Counted from the stretch's first letter, positions 1-8,666 are shown. The stretch is 64,000 nt of DNA from JANSYL01 sp965229695 (GCA_965229695.1 OZ245921.1:3038001-3102000); one strand, 5' to 3'. Translations and numbers: made by a program. The notes: generated by a model not told the origin, from the letters alone.

Positions 1-454
1 CCGATCCATAGATATAATTCGAGGCGCGCCCGCGTTCGCCCGCGACCGAGCTGATGCCAACCAAAGTGCCCGATCCGCGCGCCTCCATCGCGTTGGCCAG
101 AACCAGGAACAGGCTTGCTGGCCCTTCGAAATTGGCGCGCATGACATCGGCCGCGCGGGCGGGAGCGCTGGCGTTTTCCTCCTGCGTGCCAAGCACCCCG
201 ATGGCGGAGACGGCGATTTCGGGCAGCTCGGGCAGGCTTTCGACAAACGCTGCGTGGCTATCGATATCGAGCGCATCAACCTCATGCAGGGTCACTGAGA
301 CATTGCCGCGGGTTTCCAAATCGGCCTTATCCGCCTCCAGCCGGGCGACATTGCGTGCGGCCAGTTGGATTGGGTGGCCCTTGGCGGCAAAGGCCCGCGC
401 CGTTGCGCGCGCGATGTCCGAGGCCGCGCCGAGGATCAGAACCGGACCGCTCAT
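1..454 (-). CDS. dprE2: DprE2-like SDR oxidoreductase (partial, C-terminus outside window)
   Basis: NAD(P)-dependent short-chain dehydrogenase, expected to reduce the 2-keto intermediate made by the DprE1 partner, giving polyprenyl-phospho-D-arabinose at the inner membrane. The N-terminus carries a Rossmann motif (LILGAASDIARA). It also has VDALDIDSH and SSVAGERGRASNYIYGS, which closely resemble FDALDTDSH and SSAAGERVRRSNFVYGS as I recall them from mycobacterial DprE2. The start ATG at 454-452 overlaps the stop of the upstream dprE1-like gene (ATGA), so the two are translationally coupled. About 151 residues are visible, and the gene runs off the left edge. Other SDR functions are possible from the fold alone, but operon context and these motifs make DprE2 the best call. 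Confidence 0.85.
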   Translation of the reverse strand, partial: MSGPVLILGAASDIARATARAFAAKGHPIQLAARNVARLEADKADLETRGNVSVTLHEVDALDIDSHAAFVESLPELPEIAVSAIGVLGTQEENASAPARAADVMRANFEGPASLFLVLANAMEARGSGTLVGISSVAGERGRASNYIYGS

Positions 455-1776
455 AGACCCAACCTTTCCGATTGTAGTGACTGGAACCGATCGCTGAGCC
501 CTTGATCCTTCCGCATTTGCGCGAAATCTTGGGCGCGTGGATCGCTTTTGATCAGCACCTCACGCGGCATCCGCGCGTCTTTTGCCAGGTAAAATCGACC
601 GCCATGGTCAAGCGTGATCGCGTCGAGGCGCTGCATCAGGGTCAGGCTCCGTTCAGTGGCTGGGAAATCGAGGGCCAGCGTATAGCCCTCCATCGGAAAG
701 GAAAACCGCCCGTCTTGCGGCCCCATCCGTTTCAGGACCGATAGAAACGAGCCTTGGCCCGAGGTCGAGATTTGCTCAAGCAATGCCTTGAGGCCGCTGC
801 GCGCGGTTTCCAGCGGCAAAACACATTGGAACTGAACAAACCCCTGTTTGCCGTAGCCTCGGTTCCAATCCAGAACCGCATCCAGCGGGTAGAAATAGCT
901 ATCCCAATCGACCAACGCCTTGCCGGCGTTGCGGCGCCCATTGGCATAATAAGCGGCGTTGAACAGGCGCAGGGTGCCGCGGTTCAAGAGCCAGCGGGGC
1001 AGATCGACAGGCAGCTTGCGGCGCTTTCGAACCGGGATATCGAAGGGGGCTTTGCGTTTCGGACCCGGCAAATCCGTTGGCTCTGCATGACGCCCAAGCA
1101 TTACAAGCGACCGCCCCAAAGCTGCGCCCTGGCTGAGGCAGTCGATCCAGGCGACCGAATAAAGCCGGTCGAGCGTCGCCTCCATCTCATCCATGGCATC
1201 ATCTAGGCTTGGGGTAACGCGCAGGTCTTGCTCGATCCAGCCACTCTGGACCGGTTGCAGGCGGATTTGGGCGCGCAGGATCACTCCGGTCAGCCCCATG
1301 CCGCCGCAGGTCCAATCAAATAGATCGGGGTCAGTATCGCGGCTGATGCGCCTAACCCGACCCTGTGCATCCATCAGGTCGAGCCAATCGACACAAGCGC
1401 GGAAGGCCCCGTCTTTATGGTGGTTCTTGCCGTGGATATCGGCCGCGATGGCCCCGCCCAAGGTGATGAATTTGGTGCCCGGCGTGACCAGCGGGAACCA
1501 GCCGCGCGGCAGGAAAGAGGAGATGATATCTGCCAATAGCACACCGGCCTCGGCCACCAATGTGCCGGTCTTGGGATCAAAGCGGATCATCCGATCCATC
1601 GCCGTCATGTCCAGGGTCTGGCCCGGGTTCAAGGCGCTATCGCCATAGGCACGGCCATTGCCGCGTGCGATCAGAGGGCCATTTGCGATGGCGCTGGCCA
1701 CGCCCGCCTCATCCCTTGGGCGCTGGGTCGCGCACTCCGCTGCGGGATACCGCCCCCAACCGGATAGGCGCGTCAT
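451..1776 (-). CDS. dprE1: DprE1-like FAD-dependent decaprenylphosphoryl-ribose 2'-oxidase
   Basis: Predicted 441-residue flavoenzyme of the VAO/FAD_binding_4 family that oxidises polyprenylphosphoryl-ribose at C2'. The FAD region (RGNGRAYGDSALN, then PGTKFITLGGAIAADIHGKN and HHKDGAF) matches the mycobacterial DprE1 pattern almost residue for residue. The C-terminal substrate region has the conserved lysine (FYLAKDAR, Lys399), equivalent to DprE1 Lys418. The position equivalent to the benzothiazinone target Cys387 is Ala368; the 31-residue spacing between the two sites is the same in both proteins. The ATG at 1776 was chosen because it overlaps the gtrA stop (ATGA) and begins MTRLSGWGR; a longer reading frame upstream lies inside gtrA. 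Function is inferred from family and operon. Confidence 0.88.
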   Translation of the reverse strand: MTRLSGWGRYPAAECATQRPRDEAGVASAIANGPLIARGNGRAYGDSALNPGQTLDMTAMDRMIRFDPKTGTLVAEAGVLLADIISSFLPRGWFPLVTPGTKFITLGGAIAADIHGKNHHKDGAFRACVDWLDLMDAQGRVRRISRDTDPDLFDWTCGGMGLTGVILRAQIRLQPVQSGWIEQDLRVTPSLDDAMDEMEATLDRLYSVAWIDCLSQGAALGRSLVMLGRHAEPTDLPGPKRKAPFDIPVRKRRKLPVDLPRWLLNRGTLRLFNAAYYANGRRNAGKALVDWDSYFYPLDAVLDWNRGYGKQGFVQFQCVLPLETARSGLKALLEQISTSGQGSFLSVLKRMGPQDGRFSFPMEGYTLALDFPATERSLTLMQRLDAITLDHGGRFYLAKDARMPREVLIKSDPRAQDFAQMRKDQGLSDRFQSLQSERLGL

Positions 1777-2201
1777 GTCGGTTGTCCTTGGGCTTTGAAG
1801 ACGAACCGCCGATCCAGCACGTATTTGGTGATATAGCCAACCGTCAGCCCCAGCACTGCCCCGGTTTCCCGCGCCAGGTCGGTCTGCCAAATGAGCCAGA
1901 ACGCGGTTTCGGTGGCCCAAAAGATCACTGTCGTGGCAACCCCCATTAGGGAATAGAGCAGAAATTGCGCCCCTTGGGCCTTGGCCCCCGTGGTGTCGTC
2001 ATAGAAAATCCAGCGCTTATCCAGCACGTATTTCACAACCAACCCAACCAGCGTCCCGGCGCCCAGAGCCGCGATGAAATGCGGGGTGGTCACCTCCGAC
2101 ATTTCGGCCCCCCAGAACACCAACCGCTGGGTCGCCAGATTGGCCAAGACCGCGATCACCGCAAAGCCCGCATACCGCAGGATCAAGCTGGTCCGGCTCA
2201 T
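1773..2201 (-). CDS. GtrA-family membrane protein (Rv3789-like)
   Basis: A 142-residue polytopic inner-membrane protein with about four hydrophobic helices. It has the paired GtrA-type signatures VGLVVKYVLDKRWIFYDD and VGYITKYVLDRRFVFKAQ, an internal duplication typical of the family. GtrA proteins are associated with handling polyprenyl-phosphate-linked sugars. In mycobacteria the GtrA protein Rv3789 sits beside dprE1 and has been linked to polyprenyl-phospho-arabinose supply. The ATG at 2201 overlaps the upstream UbiA-fusion stop, and its own stop overlaps the dprE1-like start, both as ATGA. A role in flipping or anchoring the lipid-linked arabinose donor is inference. Confidence 0.85.
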   Translation of the reverse strand: MSRTSLILRYAGFAVIAVLANLATQRLVFWGAEMSEVTTPHFIAALGAGTLVGLVVKYVLDKRWIFYDDTTGAKAQGAQFLLYSLMGVATTVIFWATETAFWLIWQTDLARETGAVLGLTVGYITKYVLDRRFVFKAQGQPT

Positions 2202-3661
2202 AACACCACCGCGCCGGTGATCAGCGCGGCCACAACGATGATGACCTTTTGGCTGGTTCTGTTTTGCAAAGCCCAAACCAGCGGATCATCGTGCATCTCA
2301 CCGCGTGAGGCGACCAAGACCAACCGGCTGACCCAAAAAATCAGAAACGGGCAAACGCCCCAAAGCAGCCAGGGCGCGCCGAAGTTTTGCTGCACAATCG
2401 GCTCATCAATATAAAGCGCAAAGACCAACACGGCGAGGTAACCGGACGTCACCGCCATTTGGCTAATCACCGCGCGATCTTCGGCTCTGTAGCCGCGCCG
2501 GGAACTGGAACGGTCGGCGGTTTCCGTGTCGGTCAGTTCGGCCAGACGTTTAACTGCGGCCAGCGAAAAGAAGATGAACATGGAAAACGCCAACAGCCAG
2601 ACCGATAGGTAAGCGCCAATCGCCACCCCGCCCGCGATGATCCGCAAGGTGAACAGCACCGCGAGCATGCAGATATCCACCATGCTGTGGCGCTTGAGCT
2701 TGACGGAATAGGCGGTGGTCGAAACGAAATAGAGCAAAACCACAGCGGCCAAGGTGGGCGATTGCATAAGGGCGATGGCCAGGCCCAGCAGCAGCAGACT
2801 TGGAAACAGCACCGTTCCCGTCGCCGCCGACAACGCGCCCGAGGCAAAGGGGCGTTCGCGCTTGCGCGGGTGATTGCGGTCGTCATTCAGATCCAGCAGG
2901 TCGTTCAACACATAGCCGGAGGAGGCGACTAGGCTGAGCGCGATGAAGGCCACAAGGGCTGCCAGGAACGCCGAAACCGCAAAGGCCTGATCGGCCACCA
3001 ATGGGATTAAAACCAGGGTGTTTTTCAACCATTGATGCGGGCGCAGCGCACCTTTGAGTGCGCTGAAGGGATTGCCTGCCTGTGGCAAATGCTCTGCCGG
3101 GATCGATCCAGCATCCAACTGCCGCTGGACGGAAGGCTTCGCATTGACGCTGATCGCTTTTTTTGCCCCGGCCCAAACCGGAAGGTCGGCGCTGCTGTCA
3201 CCCATATAAACATAGCCTTGGGCGCCGAAGCGTTCGGCTAAAAATTGGGCCTTCACCTCCGACTTCAAATTCCGGTCGGGCGTGGTGCCGTGAACCTCAT
3301 CAAAGATGTCTAGATGCGCCGCGATGGCGTCGGCGATACCTTGTTCCGTCGCGGTCACGAGCGCCGTGCGTCCCCCCGCTGCGCGCCAGGCCTCGATCCG
3401 CGCCACCACCCGTTGGTCGAAGGGCAAAACCGCCGGGTGCAGCGTGGCTCGCGCTGCCAGGTAAGATTTGAGCGCGGGCTTGCCCTGCCGCAGCGCGCCG
3501 AGACAGCCCCAAACCGCGCGCGGGTCAGAGGAGGTCGCCGACCAAAATGTCTCATACAGCATGTCGCTTTTCAGAAGCGTGCCATCCAGATCGGCGACCA
3601 GAACAACCCCGCTTGCTGCCAGTGCTGAATCCTCAGGCGATATGGTCGCTGTCTCGGTCAA
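2198..3661 (-). CDS. HAD phosphatase-UbiA prenyltransferase fusion (DPPR synthase-like)
   Basis: A 487-residue two-domain protein. Residues about 18-190 form a HAD hydrolase: DLDGT (Asp24, Asp26), LVTAT near 101, and GDSSAD near 154. Residues about 205-487 form a UbiA prenyltransferase with many membrane helices, a first Asp motif NDLLDLNDDRNHPRKRERP near 253, and a second Asp-rich stretch (TDTETADR). The first motif resembles that of mycobacterial Rv3806c, which transfers phosphoribose to decaprenyl phosphate. The fused HAD could remove the 5'-phosphate afterwards. It is the first gene of the overlapping operon leading to gtrA, dprE1 and dprE2. The start is uncertain: TTG at 3661 is used, with no clear Shine-Dalgarno. 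HAD-UbiA fusions are common in bacteria; the phosphoribose substrate is inferred from context. Confidence 0.82.
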   Translation of the reverse strand: MTETATISPEDSALAASGVVLVADLDGTLLKSDMLYETFWSATSSDPRAVWGCLGALRQGKPALKSYLAARATLHPAVLPFDQRVVARIEAWRAAGGRTALVTATEQGIADAIAAHLDIFDEVHGTTPDRNLKSEVKAQFLAERFGAQGYVYMGDSSADLPVWAGAKKAISVNAKPSVQRQLDAGSIPAEHLPQAGNPFSALKGALRPHQWLKNTLVLIPLVADQAFAVSAFLAALVAFIALSLVASSGYVLNDLLDLNDDRNHPRKRERPFASGALSAATGTVLFPSLLLLGLAIALMQSPTLAAVVLLYFVSTTAYSVKLKRHSMVDICMLAVLFTLRIIAGGVAIGAYLSVWLLAFSMFIFFSLAAVKRLAELTDTETADRSSSRRGYRAEDRAVISQMAVTSGYLAVLVFALYIDEPIVQQNFGAPWLLWGVCPFLIFWVSRLVLVASRGEMHDDPLVWALQNRTSQKVIIVVAALITGAVVL

Positions 3662-3847
3662 AGGGTCAGGTTCTTTTCGGCTTTCTGATACGCGTCATGG
3701 CCCGGAGAGCGGGCGGAGACTGCACCACTGGTCCTTGATTATCCAGCCCTTTCTGCGGCGTGCTGGCTATCGACAGGTCACGGGGCGCGGGGTATCGTCA
3801 CGGCGCATATTCCACCAGGCACCCATTTGCGCAAAGGGCATTTCCGC

Positions 3848-5242
3848 GTGACAGACCTCGCCACCTCCCGACTTTTGTTTGTGATCCCAACCGCCAGCCT
3901 GATCGCGCTGGGCGCGGGCGGCGCTTTGGCGCAAGAAGCTACCCCCACGACCGAGGCGGAGACCACCACCGAAGCAACGATGGCCGAGGACGCTGCCGCC
4001 GAAAGCGCCGCGAACGCCGAAGCGGAGGCCGAAGCCGCGCGCCTGGCCGCCGAAGAAGAAGCCCGCCGCCTGGCGGAGGAGGAGGCCGCGCGCATCGCTG
4101 CTGAGGAGGAAGCCGCCCGGATCGCGGCGGAAGAAGAAGCCGCACGTATTGCTGCAGAGGAAGAGGCCGCGCGGCTGGCAGCAGAGGAAGAAGCGCGCCG
4201 TTTGGCTGAGGAGGCAGCGGCGCGTGCCGCCGAAGAGGCGCGCTTGGCCGCCATCGAAGCTGCCGTCAACGCCTGTCTAGACGGCGCGGGCGCGCCCTCG
4301 GCCGAAGTGCCCGTCAGTGAAGAGGCACAGCGCCGTTTCTTTGCCTCGCTCCGCGATGCAAGGGCCGATTGTGAAACAGCGGTCGAGCTTGACCCCGAAG
4401 CGGGCGCGCCGCTTTTCCATCTTGCTACCATCGCCCAGGCCCGTGGTCGCCATGACGAAGCGCTGGAGCTTTACGGACGCTCCGCCGAAGCGGGCGTGCC
4501 TGCCGCCCATACAAGACTGGGCGATTACTACAATTTTGGCATCGGGCGCGTGCGCACCGATATTGACCGCGCCTTGGGCCACTACCGCGATGCGGTCGCG
4601 GCGGGCGACCCCGCCGGCACCGCGACGCTGGCCTTCATGTACCGTTTGGGGCGCGGCGTTTCGCGCGATACCGGTGAAATGGTGCGGCTTTTCGATATCG
4701 CTGCGGGGCAGGGCTATCATTTCGCCCAATTCCAATTGGCCCAGGTCTTCCTGACCGGTGATGGCGTTCCGGGTCAGGCCGATGAAACCTTGGGCATTCC
4801 CGATCCCGCCCGGGCCGTGCGCTATCTAACCAGCGCTGCTTCGGCAGGCAATCAGCAAGCGGCGCTTGATCTGGCGCGCGTCTATGGCAGCGGGGCAGAG
4901 GGCGTCGCGCCAAACCCGCGCGCCCGATATCGCTGGATCAACCTCGTGGCCGAACAAGGCCTGCCTTCGGCCATCGCCGCCCGCGCCTTCCTGCTGGAGC
5001 AAGGCATCGGGACCGATCCCAACCCCGACCGGGCCGCCGCCGAATACATCCGCGCGCTCGAAACCGGAGAGGTCGACCCCGACGATCTGCGGGATGCCGC
5101 CATCGGTGCGCCCCCGGATTGGGACGACGCCACCGCCCGCGCCTTTCAGGTGATTTTGCAGGAGCGCGGTCTTTATGACGGCGCCATAGATGGGATTGTC
5201 GGGCGCGGCACCCTGGCGGGCGCCGCCTCGCTGGGCGATTAA
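3848..5242 (+). CDS. Secreted Sel1-repeat protein with helical Glu/Ala/Arg repeat and peptidoglycan-binding-like tail
   Basis: A 464-residue exported protein. An N-terminal signal peptide ends near GGALAQ. A long charged helix follows (about residues 40-130), made of a 9-residue repeat of the type EEEAARIAA. Next come Sel1/TPR-like repeats (LGDYYNFGIG, LAFMYRLGRG, LAQVFLTGDG, LARVYGSGAEG). The final about 35 residues (LQERGLYDGAIDGIVGRGT) resemble a PG_binding_1 domain. The GTG at 3848 is preferred because AAAGGG lies 9 bases upstream and a signal peptide follows at once. It is divergent from the UbiA-fusion operon, and its stop overlaps that of the next, convergent gene. A periplasmic scaffolding role at the cell wall is inference. 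Confidence 0.8.
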   Translation: MTDLATSRLLFVIPTASLIALGAGGALAQEATPTTEAETTTEATMAEDAAAESAANAEAEAEAARLAAEEEARRLAEEEAARIAAEEEAARIAAEEEAARIAAEEEAARLAAEEEARRLAEEAAARAAEEARLAAIEAAVNACLDGAGAPSAEVPVSEEAQRRFFASLRDARADCETAVELDPEAGAPLFHLATIAQARGRHDEALELYGRSAEAGVPAAHTRLGDYYNFGIGRVRTDIDRALGHYRDAVAAGDPAGTATLAFMYRLGRGVSRDTGEMVRLFDIAAGQGYHFAQFQLAQVFLTGDGVPGQADETLGIPDPARAVRYLTSAASAGNQQAALDLARVYGSGAEGVAPNPRARYRWINLVAEQGLPSAIAARAFLLEQGIGTDPNPDRAAAEYIRALETGEVDPDDLRDAAIGAPPDWDDATARAFQVILQERGLYDGAIDGIVGRGTLAGAASLGD

Positions 5243-5817
5243 GCCCCGCGATCCATCGCGTGATACTCGGCGTTCGGCATCATGTCGGACGCGATGGCAA
5301 ACCGGTTCGACATGTTGAAGAAGCCAATCACATCGGCCAAGTCGAAGATCTCGTCCTGGCTCAACCCGGCATCACGCAGCGCTTGCCGGTCGGCTTCCAC
5401 CACATCGAACGGGGTCTTTGTCAGCTTCCAGGCGAAATCCAACATTGCCATATGGCGCGGCTCCAACTCGGCGACGCGGTAATTCATCACCAGCATCTCG
5501 CCCAAATGCGGATCGCCTGACATCGCCCGCACGGCTTGGCCATGGGCCACCAAACAATAAAAACACCGATTGGCCGAGGACACGACCACCGCCACCATCT
5601 CACGCTCAAGCTTCGACAGGCCCGAGGGCGCCAACATCAACGTGTTGTAATACTGCGCAAAGGCCCGCAGCTTCTCCTGATTTTTTGAAAACGTGCGCAG
5701 CACATTCGGCACCATGCCCAGCTTTTCAACGCAGACATCAAAGTAACGCTGCATATCCTCATCCAGATCGGCGTAATCCGGCAAATCGTAAATCGACACA
5801 TGATCGGGCTGTGGCAT
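5239..5817 (-). CDS. Peroxidase-related enzyme, AhpD/carboxymuconolactone decarboxylase fold
   Basis: A 192-residue AhpD-like protein. The active-site motif SSANRCFYCLVAHG contains the CxxC and downstream His typical of peroxidase-related members of the carboxymuconolactone decarboxylase superfamily. The C-terminal helices (LADVIGFFNMSNRFA) are also typical. The start at 5817 is supported by GAGGGGGA about 8 bases upstream; an upstream in-frame extension has no family resemblance. The stop shares TTAA with the convergent Sel1 gene, leaving no spacer. Probable role is thiol-based detoxification; the substrate is unknown. Confidence 0.85.
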   Translation of the reverse strand: MPQPDHVSIYDLPDYADLDEDMQRYFDVCVEKLGMVPNVLRTFSKNQEKLRAFAQYYNTLMLAPSGLSKLEREMVAVVVSSANRCFYCLVAHGQAVRAMSGDPHLGEMLVMNYRVAELEPRHMAMLDFAWKLTKTPFDVVEADRQALRDAGLSQDEIFDLADVIGFFNMSNRFAIASDMMPNAEYHAMDRGA

Positions 5818-5920
5818 GGTGATGGTCCCCCTCTTTCTCTCGACACAAGCTGACCCAGCCCGTTGGTGCTGTCCAGCAGGCGAAATGCGCACGCCGCCAC
5901 GTCACTAACAGACCGAACGC

Positions 5921-5970
5921 CCCTTCTTCGTTTCAAAAATATCCCGGGGGTCTGGGGGCGGAGCCCCCAG
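5921..5970 (-). repeat. Intergenic element with GC-rich hairpin (copy C of dispersed family)
   Basis: Read on the minus strand, a perfect inverted repeat (CTGGGGGC, GGA loop in plus orientation, GCCCCCAG; 5952-5970) is followed by CCCCGGGATATTTTTGAAACG. The AT-rich core is related to the elements at 10739-10761 and 36669-36691. It lies about 30 bases after the stop of the ABC ATPase gene in sense orientation and may act as a terminator or mRNA 3' end. Confidence 0.55.
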
Positions 5971-5999
5971 CCGGTCGGCGCCGTAGGCGTCGAACCGCC

Positions 6000-7703
6000 T
6001 TAGGCCACCGCTAGCCCCTCATCCGACAACCCGTCGAGCCGCGGCATCAACGACAGCAAATCCTGCGTATATGGATGCTGTGGATCGGCAAAAAGCTGTT
6101 CGGTTTCGGCCACTTCCACCAGCTGCCCATTCTTCATCACACCCACCCGGTCGCACATCTGCCGCACCACCGGCAGGTCATGGCTGATAAAGAGCATCGT
6201 CAGGTTCAGATGCTCCTGCAGGTCTTTCAGAATGTTCAGGATCTGCGCCTGGATCGACACATCCAAAGCCGATGTCGGTTCATCACAGATCAGGAACCGG
6301 GGCTGTGTGGCCAAGGCCCGCGCGATTGAAATCCGCTGCCGCTGACCGCCCGAAAACTCATGCGGATATTTCAGCCCCGCCTCAGCCCCAAGCCCCACGC
6401 GGTCCAACAACTCACCCACCCGCTCATTCAACGCGGCGCCGGACAAAAGCCCATGGTGGCGCGCGGGCTCGGCGACAATCGCATCAACCCGCATCCGTGG
6501 GTTCAAGCTGGAATAGGGGTCTTGGAAGATCATCTGGATCTCGCGGCGGTACCAATCGGGCACCCCGCGCGACCCACTGGTCACATCACGCCCCTCAAAC
6601 AACACGCTGCCGCCATCCACAGCGTAAAGCCCCGCGATCATGCGCGCGATGGTCGATTTCCCCGAGCCGGATTCACCGACCAGACCAAACACCTCACCCT
6701 GTTTGATATCGAAGGCCGCGCTTTCGACAGCGGTGAAGTATTCGCGGTTCGATGGCAGCAGGGCGCGCTTGGTCACAAAGCGCTTGGTGATGCCCTGCGC
6801 TTGGATCAAAGGCGTGCCGCGCTCGGCCTCGGTCGAAGGCCAATTGCGCGCCAGATCCTCGATCTTGAATTCGGTCACGCGCCCGCCATAGCCGATCAAC
6901 GGAAACCGGTGCAGCTTGCGCGTCGGGCGTGGGACAGCCGCGATCAGCGATTTGGTATAGGGGTGCTCGGGCTGGCCCAAAACCTGCGCTGTCGGCCCGC
7001 TTTCGACCACCTGACCCTGATACATCACCGTAACCTTATCGGTCGTGTCCGCGATCACGCCCATATCATGGGTGATCAAGATCACGCCCACAGCGCGTTC
7101 GGTGGCCAGGTCTTTGATCAGATCCAGAATTTGCGCTTGGATCGACACATCCAGCGCGGTTGTCGGCTCATCCGCGATGATTACATCGGGCTCGGAGCAA
7201 AGCGCAAGCGCGATCACGACCCGCTGGCGCATCCCGCCCGAAAACTGATGCGGGTACTGGTCGACACGTTCCGCCGGGTTGGGAATGCCCACCCGGTCGA
7301 TCAGGTCAATGGCGCGTGCTTCAGCCTCCGCATCGCCCAGGCCCAAATGGGCCTGGATGGTTTCGACCAATTGCTGCTTCACCGTGAAAAGCGGGTTCAA
7401 CGAGGTCAGCGGGTCTTGAAAGATCATGCTGATCTTCTTGCCGCGCAGGCTTTGCATCGCAGCCGCGTCCAACCCGGAAATCTCTTCACCACGGAACCGG
7501 ATCACACCGTCGGAAATATGCCCGGGCCGTTCCAACAAGCCCATGACAGCCGCCCCAATGGTTGACTTGCCCGCCCCGCTTTCGCCCACCAACCCGTGGA
7601 TCTGCCCCGGTTCAACCGTCAGGTTCGCCCGGTCCACCGCGACAAATGTCTTGCGCCGGGTCGGGAATTCGACGGTCAGGTTTTCAATCTCAAGAAGTGC
7701 CAT
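6000..7703 (-). CDS. Fused DppD-DppF type ABC transporter ATPase
   Basis: A 567-residue protein with two complete ABC ATPase domains for a peptide/nickel-family importer. The first half has Walker A GESGAGKST, signature FSGGMRQRV and Walker B VIIADEPTTALD. The second half has GESGSGKST, FSGGQRQRI and FLICDEPTSALD. Oligopeptide-family C-terminal extensions (HPYTKSLIAAVPRP, HPYTQDLLSLMP) follow each domain. In many transporters these are two separate genes. The ATG at 7703 was chosen because it touches the permease stop (TGATG) and begins MALLEIENLTVEF. It is the last gene of the operon SBP > reductase > permease > permease > ATPase. Confidence 0.93.
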   Translation of the reverse strand: MALLEIENLTVEFPTRRKTFVAVDRANLTVEPGQIHGLVGESGAGKSTIGAAVMGLLERPGHISDGVIRFRGEEISGLDAAAMQSLRGKKISMIFQDPLTSLNPLFTVKQQLVETIQAHLGLGDAEAEARAIDLIDRVGIPNPAERVDQYPHQFSGGMRQRVVIALALCSEPDVIIADEPTTALDVSIQAQILDLIKDLATERAVGVILITHDMGVIADTTDKVTVMYQGQVVESGPTAQVLGQPEHPYTKSLIAAVPRPTRKLHRFPLIGYGGRVTEFKIEDLARNWPSTEAERGTPLIQAQGITKRFVTKRALLPSNREYFTAVESAAFDIKQGEVFGLVGESGSGKSTIARMIAGLYAVDGGSVLFEGRDVTSGSRGVPDWYRREIQMIFQDPYSSLNPRMRVDAIVAEPARHHGLLSGAALNERVGELLDRVGLGAEAGLKYPHEFSGGQRQRISIARALATQPRFLICDEPTSALDVSIQAQILNILKDLQEHLNLTMLFISHDLPVVRQMCDRVGVMKNGQLVEVAETEQLFADPQHPYTQDLLSLMPRLDGLSDEGLAVA

Positions 7704-8662
7704 CAGCGCAACCTCGGGTTCAACGCATCGCGCAGCCAGTCGCCGAGCAGGTTTACCGCCAAGGCCAAGGCCAAAAGCGTGCAGGCAGGGAAGAACAGAA
7801 TCCACCATTCGCCTGAGAACAAGAAGCCTTGGCCGATGCGGATCAGCGTGCCCAATGACGGCTCGGTTGGTGGCGCGCCGACGCCCAGAAAGCTCAGCGT
7901 CGCCTCAGCAATGATCGCAAGGGCCAACGAAATCGTGGCGATCACTAGAACGGGCGACAGCACATTGGGAAGGATATGCCGCACCATGATGGCCAGCGGT
8001 GAACGCCCAATTAGGCGTGCGGCCTGGACGTATTCTTTGCTTTTCTCGACCAGGGCCGCGCCGCGCACCACACGGGCGAATTGCACCCAGTCCGATAGGC
8101 CAATGGCCAGGATCAGCACCCAAATCGCCACCTGGTCGCGGTATTCGATGGGCGTGATGCCCTTGGCGATCCCAAAGATGAGCATCGCCACTAGGATCGA
8201 GGGGAAGGTTAGCTGCACATCGGCAACGCGCATGATGATGGTCTCGGTCCAGCCGCCGATATAGCCCGCCAGCAACCCCAGCGAGATACCCAGAACCATC
8301 GCGAACGCCACGGCGGCAAAACCCACGAACAAAGAGATGCGCAACCCATAAAGGATGGTTGAAAACACATCGCGGCCTTGATCATCGGTGCCCAGCATGA
8401 AGCTATCCCCGGTGAACATGTTGGCCTCTCCCGGCGGGGTGAAACCGTTCATCAGGTTCAGGGTCGCGGGGTTGAACGGATCATGGGGCGCGATCAGCGG
8501 GGCAAAAACAGCCGACAGGATCAAGATCACGGTCACAGCCGCCGAAATCATCGCCACAGGCGAGCGGCGGAAGGAATAGGCCAGGTCACTATCCCAAGCC
8601 ATGGCCAGGCGCGAACGGGGTTTGGCGGCCTCAGCCTGCGGTTCGATGGGGGTGTCGGTCAT
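7703..8662 (-). CDS. DppC-type ABC peptide permease
   Basis: A 319-residue inner-membrane permease of the OppC/DppC family. A cytoplasmic N-terminus precedes the first helix (RRSPVAMISAAVTVILIL). The substrate-domain sequence LMLGTDDQGRDVFS-like follows, and the coupling-loop EAA motif is EKSKEYVQAARLIGRSPL. The C-terminus (GDWLRDALNPRLR) is typical of DppC. Its stop abuts the ATPase start (TGATG), and it follows the DppB-type gene after 4 bases, so the components are co-translated. Substrate is not determinable; peptides or related amines are typical. Confidence 0.92.
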   Translation of the reverse strand: MTDTPIEPQAEAAKPRSRLAMAWDSDLAYSFRRSPVAMISAAVTVILILSAVFAPLIAPHDPFNPATLNLMNGFTPPGEANMFTGDSFMLGTDDQGRDVFSTILYGLRISLFVGFAAVAFAMVLGISLGLLAGYIGGWTETIIMRVADVQLTFPSILVAMLIFGIAKGITPIEYRDQVAIWVLILAIGLSDWVQFARVVRGAALVEKSKEYVQAARLIGRSPLAIMVRHILPNVLSPVLVIATISLALAIIAEATLSFLGVGAPPTEPSLGTLIRIGQGFLFSGEWWILFFPACTLLALALAVNLLGDWLRDALNPRLR

Positions 8663-8666
8663 TGGC

